A stretch of 6,139 nucleotides of DNA from an uncultured Chloroflexota bacterium (GCA_913020235.1 CAJWBT010000150.1:1-6139), one strand, 5' to 3'. Positions 1 through 5,787 are shown, counted from the first letter of the stretch. Notes: generated by a model from the letters alone, not told the origin. Numbers and translations are program-made.

Positions 1-1003
1 TGGCCGCGACCCGGGCGATGGGGTAGCCGGTGGCCTTGCTGGCCAGGGCCGAGCTGCGGCTAACCCGGGGGTTGACTTCGATCACGTAGTAAGGAGACTC
101 GGCCTCCCAGCCGAGCCCCACCACTTCAGCCACCTGAGGATGGGGCTGCAAGGCAAACTGGACGTTGCACCCGCCCTCGATGCCCAGACCGCGGATTATC
201 TTCAAACTGGCGGTCCGCAGCATCTGATACTCTTTGTCGGTCAGGGTCTGGCTGGGCGCGACCACGATGCTGTCCCCGGTGTGGACACCCATGGGGTCCA
301 GGTTCTCCATGTTGCAGACGGTGATGCAGTTGTCGGCGCCGTCCCGCATCACCTCATACTCGATCTCCCTCCAGCCAACCAGGGACCGCTCCAGGAGGAC
401 TTGAGTGATGGGGCTGGCGGCCAGGCCGCTGCGGACAAATGCCTCCAACTCTTCCCAGGTGTCGGCGACGCCGCCGCCGCTGCCGCCCAGGGTGTAAGCC
501 GGCCGCACCACCAGGGGCAGCCCCACCTCCTGAGCCAGACGTTGGGCCTCCTCCATCGAGGATACCGTGACGTTATACGGCTCAGGTTCGTCGATATCGT
601 GGAGAAAGGTGCGGAAGAAGTCCCGGTCTTCCGATTTTCGGATGGTCTCCAACGGGGTACCGAGGAGGCGCACGTTCTGCCGCTCCAGCACACCGGCGTC
701 GGCAAGCGCCACCGCGAGGTTCAGACCGGTCTGCCCTCCCAGTGTCGGCAGAATCCCATCCGGCCGCTCCCGTTGGATGATCCGCTCCAGAACTTCGACG
801 GTCAGCGGCTCGATGTAGACCCGGTCCGCGATGCCCTGATCGGTCATGATAGTGGCGGGGTTGGAGTTGACCAGGACGGTGGTAACCCCTTCTTCCCGCA
901 GGGCCTTGCACGCCTGCGTCCCCGCGTAATCGAACTCCGCCGCCTGGCCTATTACAATAGGACCGGAGCCGATAACCAGCACTTTTCCCGGCCTCGTCGA
1001 GAT
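1..1003 (-). CDS. carB: Carbamoyl-phosphate synthase large subunit, N-terminal part (partial, runs off the window)
   Basis: CarB makes carbamoyl phosphate from bicarbonate, ammonia supplied by CarA, and two ATP, feeding pyrimidine and arginine synthesis in the cytoplasm. About 334 of the usual roughly 1070 codons are present and the frame is fully open. They cover the pre-ATP-grasp domain (about 7-125) and most of the first, carboxyphosphate-forming ATP-grasp domain. Visible motifs are GSGPIVIGQ near residue 10, [27 protein letters not shown] with Arg127, [14 protein letters not shown] with Arg167, NVQFAL with Gln282, and [11 protein letters not shown] with Glu309 and Asn311. Arg127 and Arg167 sit two residues before E. 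coli Arg129 and Arg169, which supports a start at ATC 1003. That codon lies 5 nt after an AAGGAGG. No ATG, GTG or TTG is in frame between the upstream TAA and GTG 982, which is the conventional alternative start. A 13-residue insertion lies between Gln282 and Glu309. The gene is last in the visible operon, 52 nt after the unknown gene. Identity is certain; the start is not. Confidence 0.97.
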   Translation of the reverse strand, partial: MSTRPGKVLVIGSGPIVIGQAAEFDYAGTQACKALREEGVTTVLVNSNPATIMTDQGIADRVYIEPLTVEVLERIIQRERPDGILPTLGGQTGLNLAVALADAGVLERQNVRLLGTPLETIRKSEDRDFFRTFLHDIDEPEPYNVTVSSMEEAQRLAQEVGLPLVVRPAYTLGGSGGGVADTWEELEAFVRSGLAASPITQVLLERSLVGWREIEYEVMRDGADNCITVCNMENLDPMGVHTGDSIVVAPSQTLTDKEYQMLRTASLKIIRGLGIEGGCNVQFALQPHPQVAEVVGLGWEAESPYYVIEVNPRVSRSSALASKATGYPIARVAA

Positions 1004-1008
1004 GCTAG

Positions 1009-1015
1009 CCTCCTT
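1009..1015 (-). promoter_or_regulatory. Ribosome-binding site of carB that points to an ATC start
   Basis: The minus strand reads AAGGAGG here, a near-perfect Shine-Dalgarno. Five nucleotides (CTAGC) separate it from ATC at 1003-1001. The GTG at 982 is 26 nt away, too far for this site, and has only a weak GAGG nine nt before it. The strong site therefore favours ATC, which is a permitted but rare initiator in bacteria. Confidence 0.7.
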
Positions 1016-1055
1016 GGCCCCACCCTCAAGGCACCTCTTCGCTTAGGCCCAGCCG

Positions 1056-1472
1056 TCAGGCCGTGGGAAGAACGCCGGGGAGATCGATCAGCTTGTGACG
1101 TCCCAACGCGTTTAGGGTCTGAAAAATGAAAGACCCAAATACCCTGCCGTCCGGGTCGGAGCGGAGGATATCGGGATGCCGTTGCTCCACCCTGGGCGGG
1201 ATCTTGAACTGGACGAATTCTTCATCCAGCTTTTCCAGTACGATCCGCCCCACCGGCGTGAGGGGAAGACCTTCTCTAGCATAGTCGGTTGATTCAACCA
1301 CCACGTCCCAACGGCCGCCCAGCGTTGCTTTACCGGGTGCCAGTGAATAACCGTGTCCCTGAAAGGAAAAATAGCGTACTTCACGATCCAAAAAAGAAAT
1401 AATACCTGATAAGTCCGTAGGAATCTCCATCTCCACCCCATCCTCCAGCAACGCCATGGCAAAAGAAGACAT
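1056..1472 (-). CDS. Hypothetical protein of 138 residues between carA and carB
   Basis: I do not recognise this protein. It reads as a plausible soluble cytoplasmic protein: mixed charge, no signal peptide, no clear membrane segment. It starts MSSFAMALLEDGVEMEIP, has a Gly- and Tyr-containing middle (FSFQGHGYSLAPGKATLGGRW, about residues 36-56), a charged stretch (VLEKLDEEFVQFKIPPR) and a C-terminal LNALGRHKLIDLPGV. A GGAGG at 1488-1484 precedes the ATG by 11 nt. No catalytic signature is visible. It lies between carA (207 nt upstream) and carB (52 nt downstream) on the same strand, so it is probably co-transcribed with them. The base just upstream is less GC-rich than the flanking genes. 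A second frame upstream (MTHTELIFQ, from 1528) could be the true N-terminus if one indel lies near 1490-1500. That the ORF is real is likely but not certain. Confidence 0.65.
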   Translation of the reverse strand: MSSFAMALLEDGVEMEIPTDLSGIISFLDREVRYFSFQGHGYSLAPGKATLGGRWDVVVESTDYAREGLPLTPVGRIVLEKLDEEFVQFKIPPRVEQRHPDILRSDPDGRVFGSFIFQTLNALGRHKLIDLPGVLPTA

Positions 1473-1679
1473 ATAAGAAATAACCTCCGAAAGTGTGGGC
1501 GCTGAAAGATCAATTCAGTGTGTGTCATCCAGTCATAGGCATACCCCTTGGAGGTCAAAGACCCCGGCTATCTTCTGAAGAAAAATTGCACAGCGAATAG
1601 CATACCACGGGTCCCCGGACGCTGGGCACTGTTTGCCAGGGGCATTACGTCCATTTCTTACGCCCGGCAGTTGTCACGG
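1473..1679 (-). other. Intergenic spacer between carA and the unknown gene
   Basis: This stretch of about 207 nt is unusually long for the inside of an operon and is more AT-rich than the genes around it. It holds AAGGGG followed by several overlapping short start codons near 1528-1545 and an out-of-frame start MTHTELIFQ. I see no strong terminator and no convincing -35/-10 pair. It may be the eroded or frameshifted 5' end of the next gene, or a site of internal transcription start. Confidence 0.4.
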
Positions 1680-2798
1680 CTATCGGGCGGCTTCGGCCAT
1701 GAGCTGGAGGAATTGATCGAAGAGGTACTCGCTGTCCAGGGGGCCAGGCGACGCTTCCGAGTGGTACTGGATGGTGAACAACGGCATTTCCCGGTGCCGG
1801 AGCCCTTCGATGGTGTCGTCATTAAGATTAACGTGAGAGATGTCGAGCCCCGGCGGCAAAGAATCGGCCCGGACGGCATAACCGTGATTCTGGGCTGTTA
1901 TGTAAACCCGCCCGGTGTCGAGGTCTTTGACCGGGTGGTTGGCGCCGCGGTGGCCGAACTTTAGCTTGAATGTATCGGCGCCCAAGGCACGGGCAACGAT
2001 CTGGTGTCCGAGGCAGATACCCATAATGGGTACCCTGCCCAGCAGCTCGCGCGCGTTATCCACCAGATAGCCGAGCAGTTGGGGGTCTCCCGGCCCCGGC
2101 GACAGGAGAATGCCCGAGGGGCTGAGCGCCAGAATCTCCTCCGGGGAAGTGGTGGCCGGCACGGCGATCACCTCGCATCCTCGCTTCCGCAGCAGCCGGA
2201 GGATGTTGTACTTCACTCCGCAGTCGGTGATCACCACCCGGTACTTCTCTTCGACCCCGGGCGCGACCGGGGAGTCAACCCAATGATAGCCTTGTTCGGT
2301 GGTGACGGTGCGGACAAAGTCCACATCTCCGTAGGGGGTCATTTCCGCAAGCCGGGCCAGGGCCGACTCCGGAGCGTCCCGGGTGATGATACCCATCATC
2401 ACCCCCCGGTTGCGCAGGCGGCGGGTGATGGCCCTGGTATCCACCCCGCTGAGGCCGGGGATGCCCTGAGACAGGAGAAACTCGTGAAGCGTCCGCCGGC
2501 TGAGACCGTTGCTGGGAAGGTCACAGTGCTCCCGGACGATCAGGCCTCCAACCTGGATGCGGCGGGACTCGAAGTGCTCATCGTTGATGCCGTAGTTCCC
2601 CGCCAGGGGGTAGGTAAGGGTAACAAGCTGCCCGGCGTAGGAGGGGTCGGTCAGCACCTCCTGGTACCCGGTCATACTGGTGTTGAACACCACCTCCCCG
2701 TGGCCCGGCGCGTCGGCGCCGAAGGCCTCTCCGGGGTGAACCGAGCCGTCCTCCAATACCAGGTACGCTTGCCTGGCTTCGGGCACGCTGCCATCCAT
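1680..2798 (-). CDS. carA: Carbamoyl-phosphate synthase small subunit (glutamine amidotransferase)
   Basis: CarA hydrolyses glutamine and passes the ammonia through a tunnel to CarB for carbamoyl phosphate synthesis. The 372 residues match the usual size. The N-terminal CPSase small-chain domain (about 10-140) carries GEVVFNTSMTGYQEVLTDPSY, TYPLAGNYGIN and GLSGVDTRAITR. The C-terminal class I glutamine amidotransferase domain (about 187-368) has SPGPGDP, the nucleophile Cys262 in GICLGHQI, KFGHRGANHPV, QNHGYAV, and the rest of the triad, His346 and Glu348, in IQYHSEASPGP. The common proline of YHPE is serine here; the triad is intact. The ATG lies 3 nt after the pyrC TAG, with GAGGG inside the end of pyrC about 10 nt before it, so translational coupling to pyrC is likely. 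It is followed by a long spacer, an unknown gene and carB. Confidence 0.98.
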   Translation of the reverse strand: MDGSVPEARQAYLVLEDGSVHPGEAFGADAPGHGEVVFNTSMTGYQEVLTDPSYAGQLVTLTYPLAGNYGINDEHFESRRIQVGGLIVREHCDLPSNGLSRRTLHEFLLSQGIPGLSGVDTRAITRRLRNRGVMMGIITRDAPESALARLAEMTPYGDVDFVRTVTTEQGYHWVDSPVAPGVEEKYRVVITDCGVKYNILRLLRKRGCEVIAVPATTSPEEILALSPSGILLSPGPGDPQLLGYLVDNARELLGRVPIMGICLGHQIVARALGADTFKLKFGHRGANHPVKDLDTGRVYITAQNHGYAVRADSLPPGLDISHVNLNDDTIEGLRHREMPLFTIQYHSEASPGPLDSEYLFDQFLQLMAEAAR

Positions 2799-2801
2799 CA
2801 G

Positions 2802-4196
2802 CTATTGTCCCTCGGCCACCGGATGCACAGTAGGAGCGCCGGTTTCGCCCCCGTTGGACACCTCGCCAAACACCACCCGGCCCGCCACCATGGTGGCCGC
2901 CACGCGCCCCCGCAGCGTCGTTCCCTCCAAGGGAGTGTTCTTGCCTTTGGACTCAAAATCCTCGGGGTCGACCGCCCATTCCAGGTCGGGATCGAAGAGG
3001 ACAATGTCCGCGGGAGTGCCCGGCCGCAGCGTGGCCAGATCGGTGAAATCAGGGCCCAATACCCGCGCCGGCCCGGCGGTCAGCCGCTCCACCAGGACAC
3101 TTAGCGGCAACCGGCCCTGGTGCACCAGCTGCAGCCCCGACCCCAGAGCCGTCTCCAGTACACTGATGCCGAAGGCCGCCTCCTGGTAGGTGACTTGCTT
3201 GCTGGTCAACTCGTGAGGAGCATGATCGGTGGCGATGCAATCTATCACCCCTTCCGCCAAGCCCTGTACCAGCGCATCCACGTCCTCCTGACTTCGCAAT
3301 GGAGGAAAGACCTTGGTGGCCGTGTCGTAGGAAAGGGGGCCGGACTCTCCCATCTCCGCCCCTTGATTTCCCAGGACCCACTGGTCGGTAATGGTCAGAT
3401 GGTGGGGACACACCTCGGCGGTCACCCATATCCCGCGCTCCCTGGCCTGGCGCAGCATGGGGACGGCCCCGGCGGTGCTGATGTGGGCCAGGTGCAGGTG
3501 CCCTCCGGTCAGCTCCGCCAAGGAGATGTCCCGGGCAATCATCGCCTCCTCGGCGGCGGCCGGGATGCCCGCCAGCCCCAGCCGGGTGGCGGTCCAGCCT
3601 TCGGCCATCACCCCGCGGGGCGCCAGCGAGCGCTCCAGGCAGTGATTGCTGATGGGCCGCCCCAGGTCGACGCTGTAAGTGAGGGCCTGCCGCATCAGGT
3701 TGGAGTCGTAAACCGGGTCGCCGTCGTCGCTGAAGGCCACCACACCTCCGGAAGCAAGCTCCTCCATCTCGGCCAGCTCTTTTCCATGGCGGCCTCTGGT
3801 GACGCAGCCGATGGGATACACGCGCACCAGAGCGTCCTCCTGGGCGCGGCGCCGAATGAAGTCCACCACGGCGGCGTTGTCGATGGGCGGCTCGGTGTTG
3901 GGCATGCAGCAAACGGTGGTGAAGCCCCCGCGGGCGGCGGCGCGGGTGCCGGTGGCGATGGTCTCCTTGTATTCGAAGCCGGGTTCCCGGAGATGGCAAT
4001 GAATGTCGATGAACCCCGGTGCTGCCACCAGGCCCCGGGCTTCGATGATCCGGCTATCCTTCGGCACCTGCTCGGCGGGAATCCGGCCGATGGCGAGGAT
4101 ATTGCCGTCCCGGACCAGTATGTCCGACACTTCGTCCACTCCGCGGCTAGGATCGATGACCCGAGGGCCCCGAATCAACACCGTTTCAGAGTGCAT
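2802..4196 (-). CDS. pyrC: Dihydroorotase, class I amidohydrolase type
   Basis: PyrC reversibly cyclises N-carbamoyl-aspartate to dihydroorotate, the third step of UMP synthesis, using zinc. From ATG 4196 it has 464 residues, slightly longer than typical class I enzymes (about 425-430). Numbered from an alternative GTG at 4211, the metal ligands are His71 and His73 in HCHLREPG, Asp162 in AFSDDG, His190 in SNHC, His243 in LAHIST and Asp329 in ATDHAPH. MPNTEPP, GIPAAAEE, AEVCPHHL and a C-terminal LRPGTPADIVLFDP are also present. I prefer ATG 4196 because GGAG lies 5 nt before it and families start close to the IRGPRVIDP strand; GTG 4211 has a poorer site. Two usual motifs differ: HCED reads HCLE, and the NxKVNPPLR region reads TATKVFPPLR. 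It appears to be the first gene of the operon and has no pyrB in front of it. Close cyclic amidohydrolases exist, but the carA neighbour makes dihydroorotase the best call. Confidence 0.95.
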   Translation of the reverse strand: MHSETVLIRGPRVIDPSRGVDEVSDILVRDGNILAIGRIPAEQVPKDSRIIEARGLVAAPGFIDIHCHLREPGFEYKETIATGTRAAARGGFTTVCCMPNTEPPIDNAAVVDFIRRRAQEDALVRVYPIGCVTRGRHGKELAEMEELASGGVVAFSDDGDPVYDSNLMRQALTYSVDLGRPISNHCLERSLAPRGVMAEGWTATRLGLAGIPAAAEEAMIARDISLAELTGGHLHLAHISTAGAVPMLRQARERGIWVTAEVCPHHLTITDQWVLGNQGAEMGESGPLSYDTATKVFPPLRSQEDVDALVQGLAEGVIDCIATDHAPHELTSKQVTYQEAAFGISVLETALGSGLQLVHQGRLPLSVLVERLTAGPARVLGPDFTDLATLRPGTPADIVLFDPDLEWAVDPEDFESKGKNTPLEGTTLRGRVAATMVAGRVVFGEVSNGGETGAPTVHPVAEGQ

Positions 4197-4217
4197 ATCA
4201 GCTCCAATCACTGCCGA

Positions 4218-4376
4218 TCACCCGGCCCGAATGGCCGCGCTTCGCCCTTGTTCGCCGGTGCCTCGCCACCGTCCGTCGGGCGCTTGAGCGGGCCGGGCGT
4301 GACCTTTGAAGATCTTTGAGGGCGGCGAAGGGCACGCGGTCTTGCCCTGGGAGGTGTGGTCTAAAGTGGCGCTCAT
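4218..4376 (-). CDS. Doubtful 52-residue leader ORF upstream of pyrC
   Basis: This frame starts at ATG 4376 with GAGGGG about 10 nt before it and ends at TGA 4218, just in front of pyrC. It begins MSATLDHTSQGKTACPSP and ends GEQGRSAAIRAG. It shows no recognisable domain, and its composition (Gly, Arg, Pro, Ala) is what translation of GC-rich non-coding DNA often gives. A short translated leader in front of a pyrimidine operon could couple translation to pyrC, but nothing else supports that. It may well be chance. Confidence 0.15.
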   Translation of the reverse strand: MSATLDHTSQGKTACPSPPSKIFKGHARPAQAPDGRWRGTGEQGRSAAIRAG

Positions 4377-4426
4377 GCCCTGGCCGCCCCTCAACTTCGC
4401 GTCCACTATTCTCACCGCATCACATC

Positions 4427-4456
4427 TTAGCACGGCCCCGGCATAAATTGTATGAT
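4427..4456 (+). promoter_or_regulatory. Plus-strand sigma70-like promoter candidate
   Basis: TTAGCA (4427-4432) and TATGAT (4451-4456) are spaced by 18 nt, matching TTGACA and TATAAT at 4 of 6 and 5 of 6 bases. The pair sits in an AT-rich island within GC-rich DNA. No plus-strand gene follows. A transcript would be about 140 nt long before reaching the hairpin at 4565-4598, and beyond that it would be antisense to the peroxiredoxin gene. Confidence 0.3.
4447..4452 (-). promoter_or_regulatory. Possible -10 element for the pyrC operon
   Basis: The minus strand reads TACAAT (5 of 6 against TATAAT) in the only AT-rich patch upstream of pyrC. No good -35 hexamer lies 16-18 nt before it; the nearest weak one, TTTTCA, is 23 nt away. 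It overlaps the plus-strand candidate, so the same AT-rich island may explain both. Use would give pyrC a leader of about 230-250 nt. Confidence 0.25.
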
Positions 4457-4564
4457 GCGCCGCACTTTCCGGCGGTGAAAAGCCACGGCCTGTTCCCGGC
4501 GACGACGGCCGGATTGAAGCTGCCGGGGCTGACTCTCGGGTGGCTAGCGAGGCGCGAGGCATAG

Positions 4565-4598
4565 AGGAAGGCCCCGGCGTTGATGCCGGGGCCTTCCT
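4565..4598. terminator. Perfect 14-bp hairpin between the peroxiredoxin and pyrC genes
   Basis: AGGAAGGCCCCGGC (4565-4578) and its exact complement (4585-4598) flank a 6-nt loop (GTTGAT). It lies 25 nt past the peroxiredoxin stop and most likely ends that minus-strand transcript. The U-run is poor on both sides: CTATG on the minus strand and GTTTG on the plus strand. It may act in both directions, or chiefly protect the 3' end. Confidence 0.7.
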
Positions 4599-4622
4599 GT
4601 TTGCCAGAAATGGTCCGATGCG

Positions 4623-5285
4623 CTAGTTGCTCGGATCTTTGACCGTCCTGAGGTAGGGCTTGACGGTTTCCCACCCGGCGGGGAAAAGCTCCTGCGCCGC
4701 CGCGTTATCTACCGACGGCAGGATGATCACGTCCTGACCTCTCTCCCAGTTCGCCGGCGTCCCGACCTTGTGCTCGGCGGTCAACTGGCAAGAGTCGAGT
4801 ATGCGAAGCAGCTCATTGAAGTTGCGTCCTGAACTCATGGGATAGGTCATGCTCATCTTTATCTTCTTGTCCGGGCCGACCAGAAACACCGAGCGGACCG
4901 TCTGATTGTCCACCGCTGTCCTGCCTTCGCAGGATTCCCCGCCCTCCGCGGGCAACATGTCGTAGAGTTTGGCGACGCTAAGGTCCTCATCGGCGATAAT
5001 CGGGAATTTGATCCTGGTTCCGGCAAGATCCTCGATATCAGCGGACCATTTTTCATGATCATCCACCGTATCTACGCTGAGGCCGATGACTTTGCACCCG
5101 CGCCTCTGGAACTCATTGTCAAGTTTCGCGACGGTGCTAAGTTCAGTCGCGCAGACCGGGGTGAAGTCCTTTGGATGGGAGAACAGCATTGCCCATCCAT
5201 CTCCCATCCAGTCGTGGAAGCTGATTCGGCCGGTGCTGGTGGTTGCAGTGAAGTCGGGCGCCGGGTCGTTGATCCTAACTGACAT
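4623..5285 (-). CDS. Peroxiredoxin, Prx6 (1-Cys) subfamily
   Basis: This cytoplasmic thiol peroxidase reduces hydrogen peroxide and alkyl hydroperoxides. Its 220 residues are the normal length for the Prx6 group. The AhpC/TSA domain carries the active-site motif HPKDFTPVCATEL with peroxidatic Cys45 plus Pro38 and Thr42. The partner Arg131 lies in NQTVRSVFLVGP, and the C-terminal 1-Cys domain has DSCQLTAEHKVGTPANW and LFPAGWETVKPYLR. Extra cysteines are Cys64, Cys119 (GGESCEGRTA) and Cys166. Cys119 lies in a loop that is normally cysteine-free as I recall it, so a resolving role is possible but untested. The ATG is preceded by AAAGGAG (5302-5296) at 10 nt. It is a monocistronic unit with its own promoter at 5415-5443 and a hairpin after its stop. 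Peroxide or redox control is plausible from the function; no known operator is recognised. Confidence 0.96.
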   Translation of the reverse strand: MSVRINDPAPDFTATTSTGRISFHDWMGDGWAMLFSHPKDFTPVCATELSTVAKLDNEFQRRGCKVIGLSVDTVDDHEKWSADIEDLAGTRIKFPIIADEDLSVAKLYDMLPAEGGESCEGRTAVDNQTVRSVFLVGPDKKIKMSMTYPMSSGRNFNELLRILDSCQLTAEHKVGTPANWERGQDVIILPSVDNAAAQELFPAGWETVKPYLRTVKDPSN

Positions 5286-5341
5286 CTGTTGGCTTCTCCT
5301 TTACGGTCAGCATTCCCCAGTTACGGGCCGAATGCCGCCTC

Positions 5342-5401
5342 AAAAAATATAAAGCCGCGAATTGCCACTCCGGGCGGTTGTCCCCTCGGGCTCGCGACTC
5401 T
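5342..5401 (-). promoter_or_regulatory. Hairpin plus U-run in the peroxiredoxin leader (attenuator-like)
   Basis: In the minus-strand RNA, AGAGUCGCGA (5401-5392) can pair with UCGCGGCUUU (5360-5351) over ten base pairs, two of them G-U. The 31 nt inside can pair further (GCC 5391-5389 with GGC 5367-5365). The stem is followed at once by AUAUUUUUUG (5350-5341). It sits between the predicted transcription start (about 5408) and the ribosome-binding site (5302-5296). This is the layout of a premature terminator controlling the gene. Alternatively it is a terminator for upstream transcription, or a structured leader. Confidence 0.45.
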
Positions 5402-5414
5402 TACGGCTACTTAA

Positions 5415-5443
5415 ATGATAGTTAATTCTTCTTGATAAATCAA
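5415..5443 (-). promoter_or_regulatory. Sigma70-like promoter of the peroxiredoxin gene
   Basis: The minus strand has TTGATT (5443-5438) as -35 and TATCAT (5420-5415) as -10, spaced by exactly 17 nt, with 4 of 6 and 5 of 6 consensus matches. It lies in the most AT-rich part of the window. Transcription would start near 5408, giving an untranslated leader of about 120 nt. Confidence 0.6.
5432..5443. promoter_or_regulatory. Palindrome overlapping the -35, possible operator
   Basis: TTGAT-AA-ATCAA is a perfect inverted repeat that includes the -35 hexamer of the peroxiredoxin promoter. The half sites equal those of FNR/CRP-family sites, but those have a 4-nt spacer and this has 2, so it is not a standard FNR box. 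A regulator bound here would block RNA polymerase. Confidence 0.3.
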
Positions 5444-5462
5444 TATAAGCTAACCTTCGGTG

Positions 5463-5549
5463 TCAGGAGCGGCCGCCGGCCATCGGCGTGGGTAACGTGA
5501 TGTTTGAATTCCAGATGCAGACGCCGGCGGCGGGCGCCACAATACTCAT
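5463..5549 (-). CDS. Tiny ORF of 28 residues with a strong ribosome-binding site
   Basis: AAGGAGG (5560-5554) lies 4 nt before ATG 5549. The peptide begins MSIVAPAAGVCIWNS and ends PMAGGRS; no family is recognised. Its start overlaps the stop of the preceding tiny ORF as ATGA. It may be a short peptide, the start of a gene truncated by decay, or chance. Confidence 0.25.
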   Translation of the reverse strand: MSIVAPAAGVCIWNSNITLPTPMAGGRS

Positions 5550-5602
5550 CCTACCTCCTTGCCCATCAAGAATATGACCACTTGGCCAGCCTTTTGATGC
5601 AT
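5546..5602 (-). pseudogene. Possible gene remnant (18 codons from an internal ATG)
   Basis: The minus-strand frame open from a TAG at about 5632-5630 reads ESFLAGMHQKAGQVVIF and then LMGKEVG before TGA 5546. It reads more like normal protein than its surroundings, and its stop overlaps the next ATG by 4 nt, as in a translationally coupled operon. No proper start or ribosome-binding site is visible, so a decayed gene end is one reading. The function is unknown. Confidence 0.2.
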
Positions 5603-5693
5603 CCCGGCAAGAAAGGATTCACCTATCTGCTACCGGCAGCCGAGCCCCCGGCCTCAGCAGGCTCCCGCAGCGGGGAAGGGCGGAAGACAGCAC

Positions 5694-5722
5694 AGGGCAG
5701 ATACCGCAACAATATCTGCCCT
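5694..5722. terminator. 10-bp hairpin downstream of the enolase-superfamily gene
   Basis: AGGGCAGATA (5694-5703) and TATCTGCCCT (5713-5722) are exact complements around a 9-nt loop. It lies about 90 nt past the stop of the minus-strand gene ending at 5814. There is no U-run on either side, so it may be a factor-assisted terminator or an RNA-stabilising structure. Confidence 0.45.
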
Positions 5723-5787
5723 TGGGCCGAGCCGGCGTGCCCAGGCATCCCTTCGGGAACAGGCGGCGCCGGCCTTTCTCATAAGCT

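Larger units (their letters stand above)
4212..4622. other. Intergenic region between the peroxiredoxin gene and pyrC
   Basis: About 400 nt without a convincing gene. On the minus strand it would form a pyrC leader of up to about 230 nt if the TACAAT at 4452-4447 is the -10. I looked for a PyrR-type binding loop with a terminator and did not find one. There is a short 5-bp hairpin (CGGCC/GGCCG, 4223-4237) close to the pyrC start, a CTTTGA direct repeat near 4303-4318, and a strong hairpin at 4565-4598. No tRNA shape is visible on either strand. Confidence 0.5.

Noticed and set aside
140..1129. Plus-strand 329-residue open frame opposite carB
   Set aside because: It is the mirror of the confirmed carB frame, has no family motif and skewed composition; long antisense frames are common in GC-rich genes.
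1112..1558. Minus-strand 148-residue frame overlapping the unknown gene
   Set aside because: Trp- and Arg-rich with unnatural composition through most of its length; only its first residues could belong to a frameshifted start.
2004..3104. Plus-strand 366-residue open frame opposite carA and the end of pyrC
   Set aside because: It spans the junction of two certain minus-strand genes and shows no recognisable domain.
3120..4319. Plus-strand 399-residue open frame opposite pyrC
   Set aside because: Antisense shadow of pyrC; rich in Gly, His and Gln runs with no motif.
4212..4450. PyrR-type attenuator in front of pyrC
   Set aside because: No PyrR binding loop and no hairpin with a U-run could be found in the leader.
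4500..4530. TTCAATCC on the minus strand as a tRNA T-loop
   Set aside because: The flanking bases do not form a T-stem and no acceptor or anticodon arm can be drawn.
5432..5443. Standard FNR binding site
   Set aside because: The half sites fit but the spacer is 2 nt, not 4; kept only as an unnamed palindrome.
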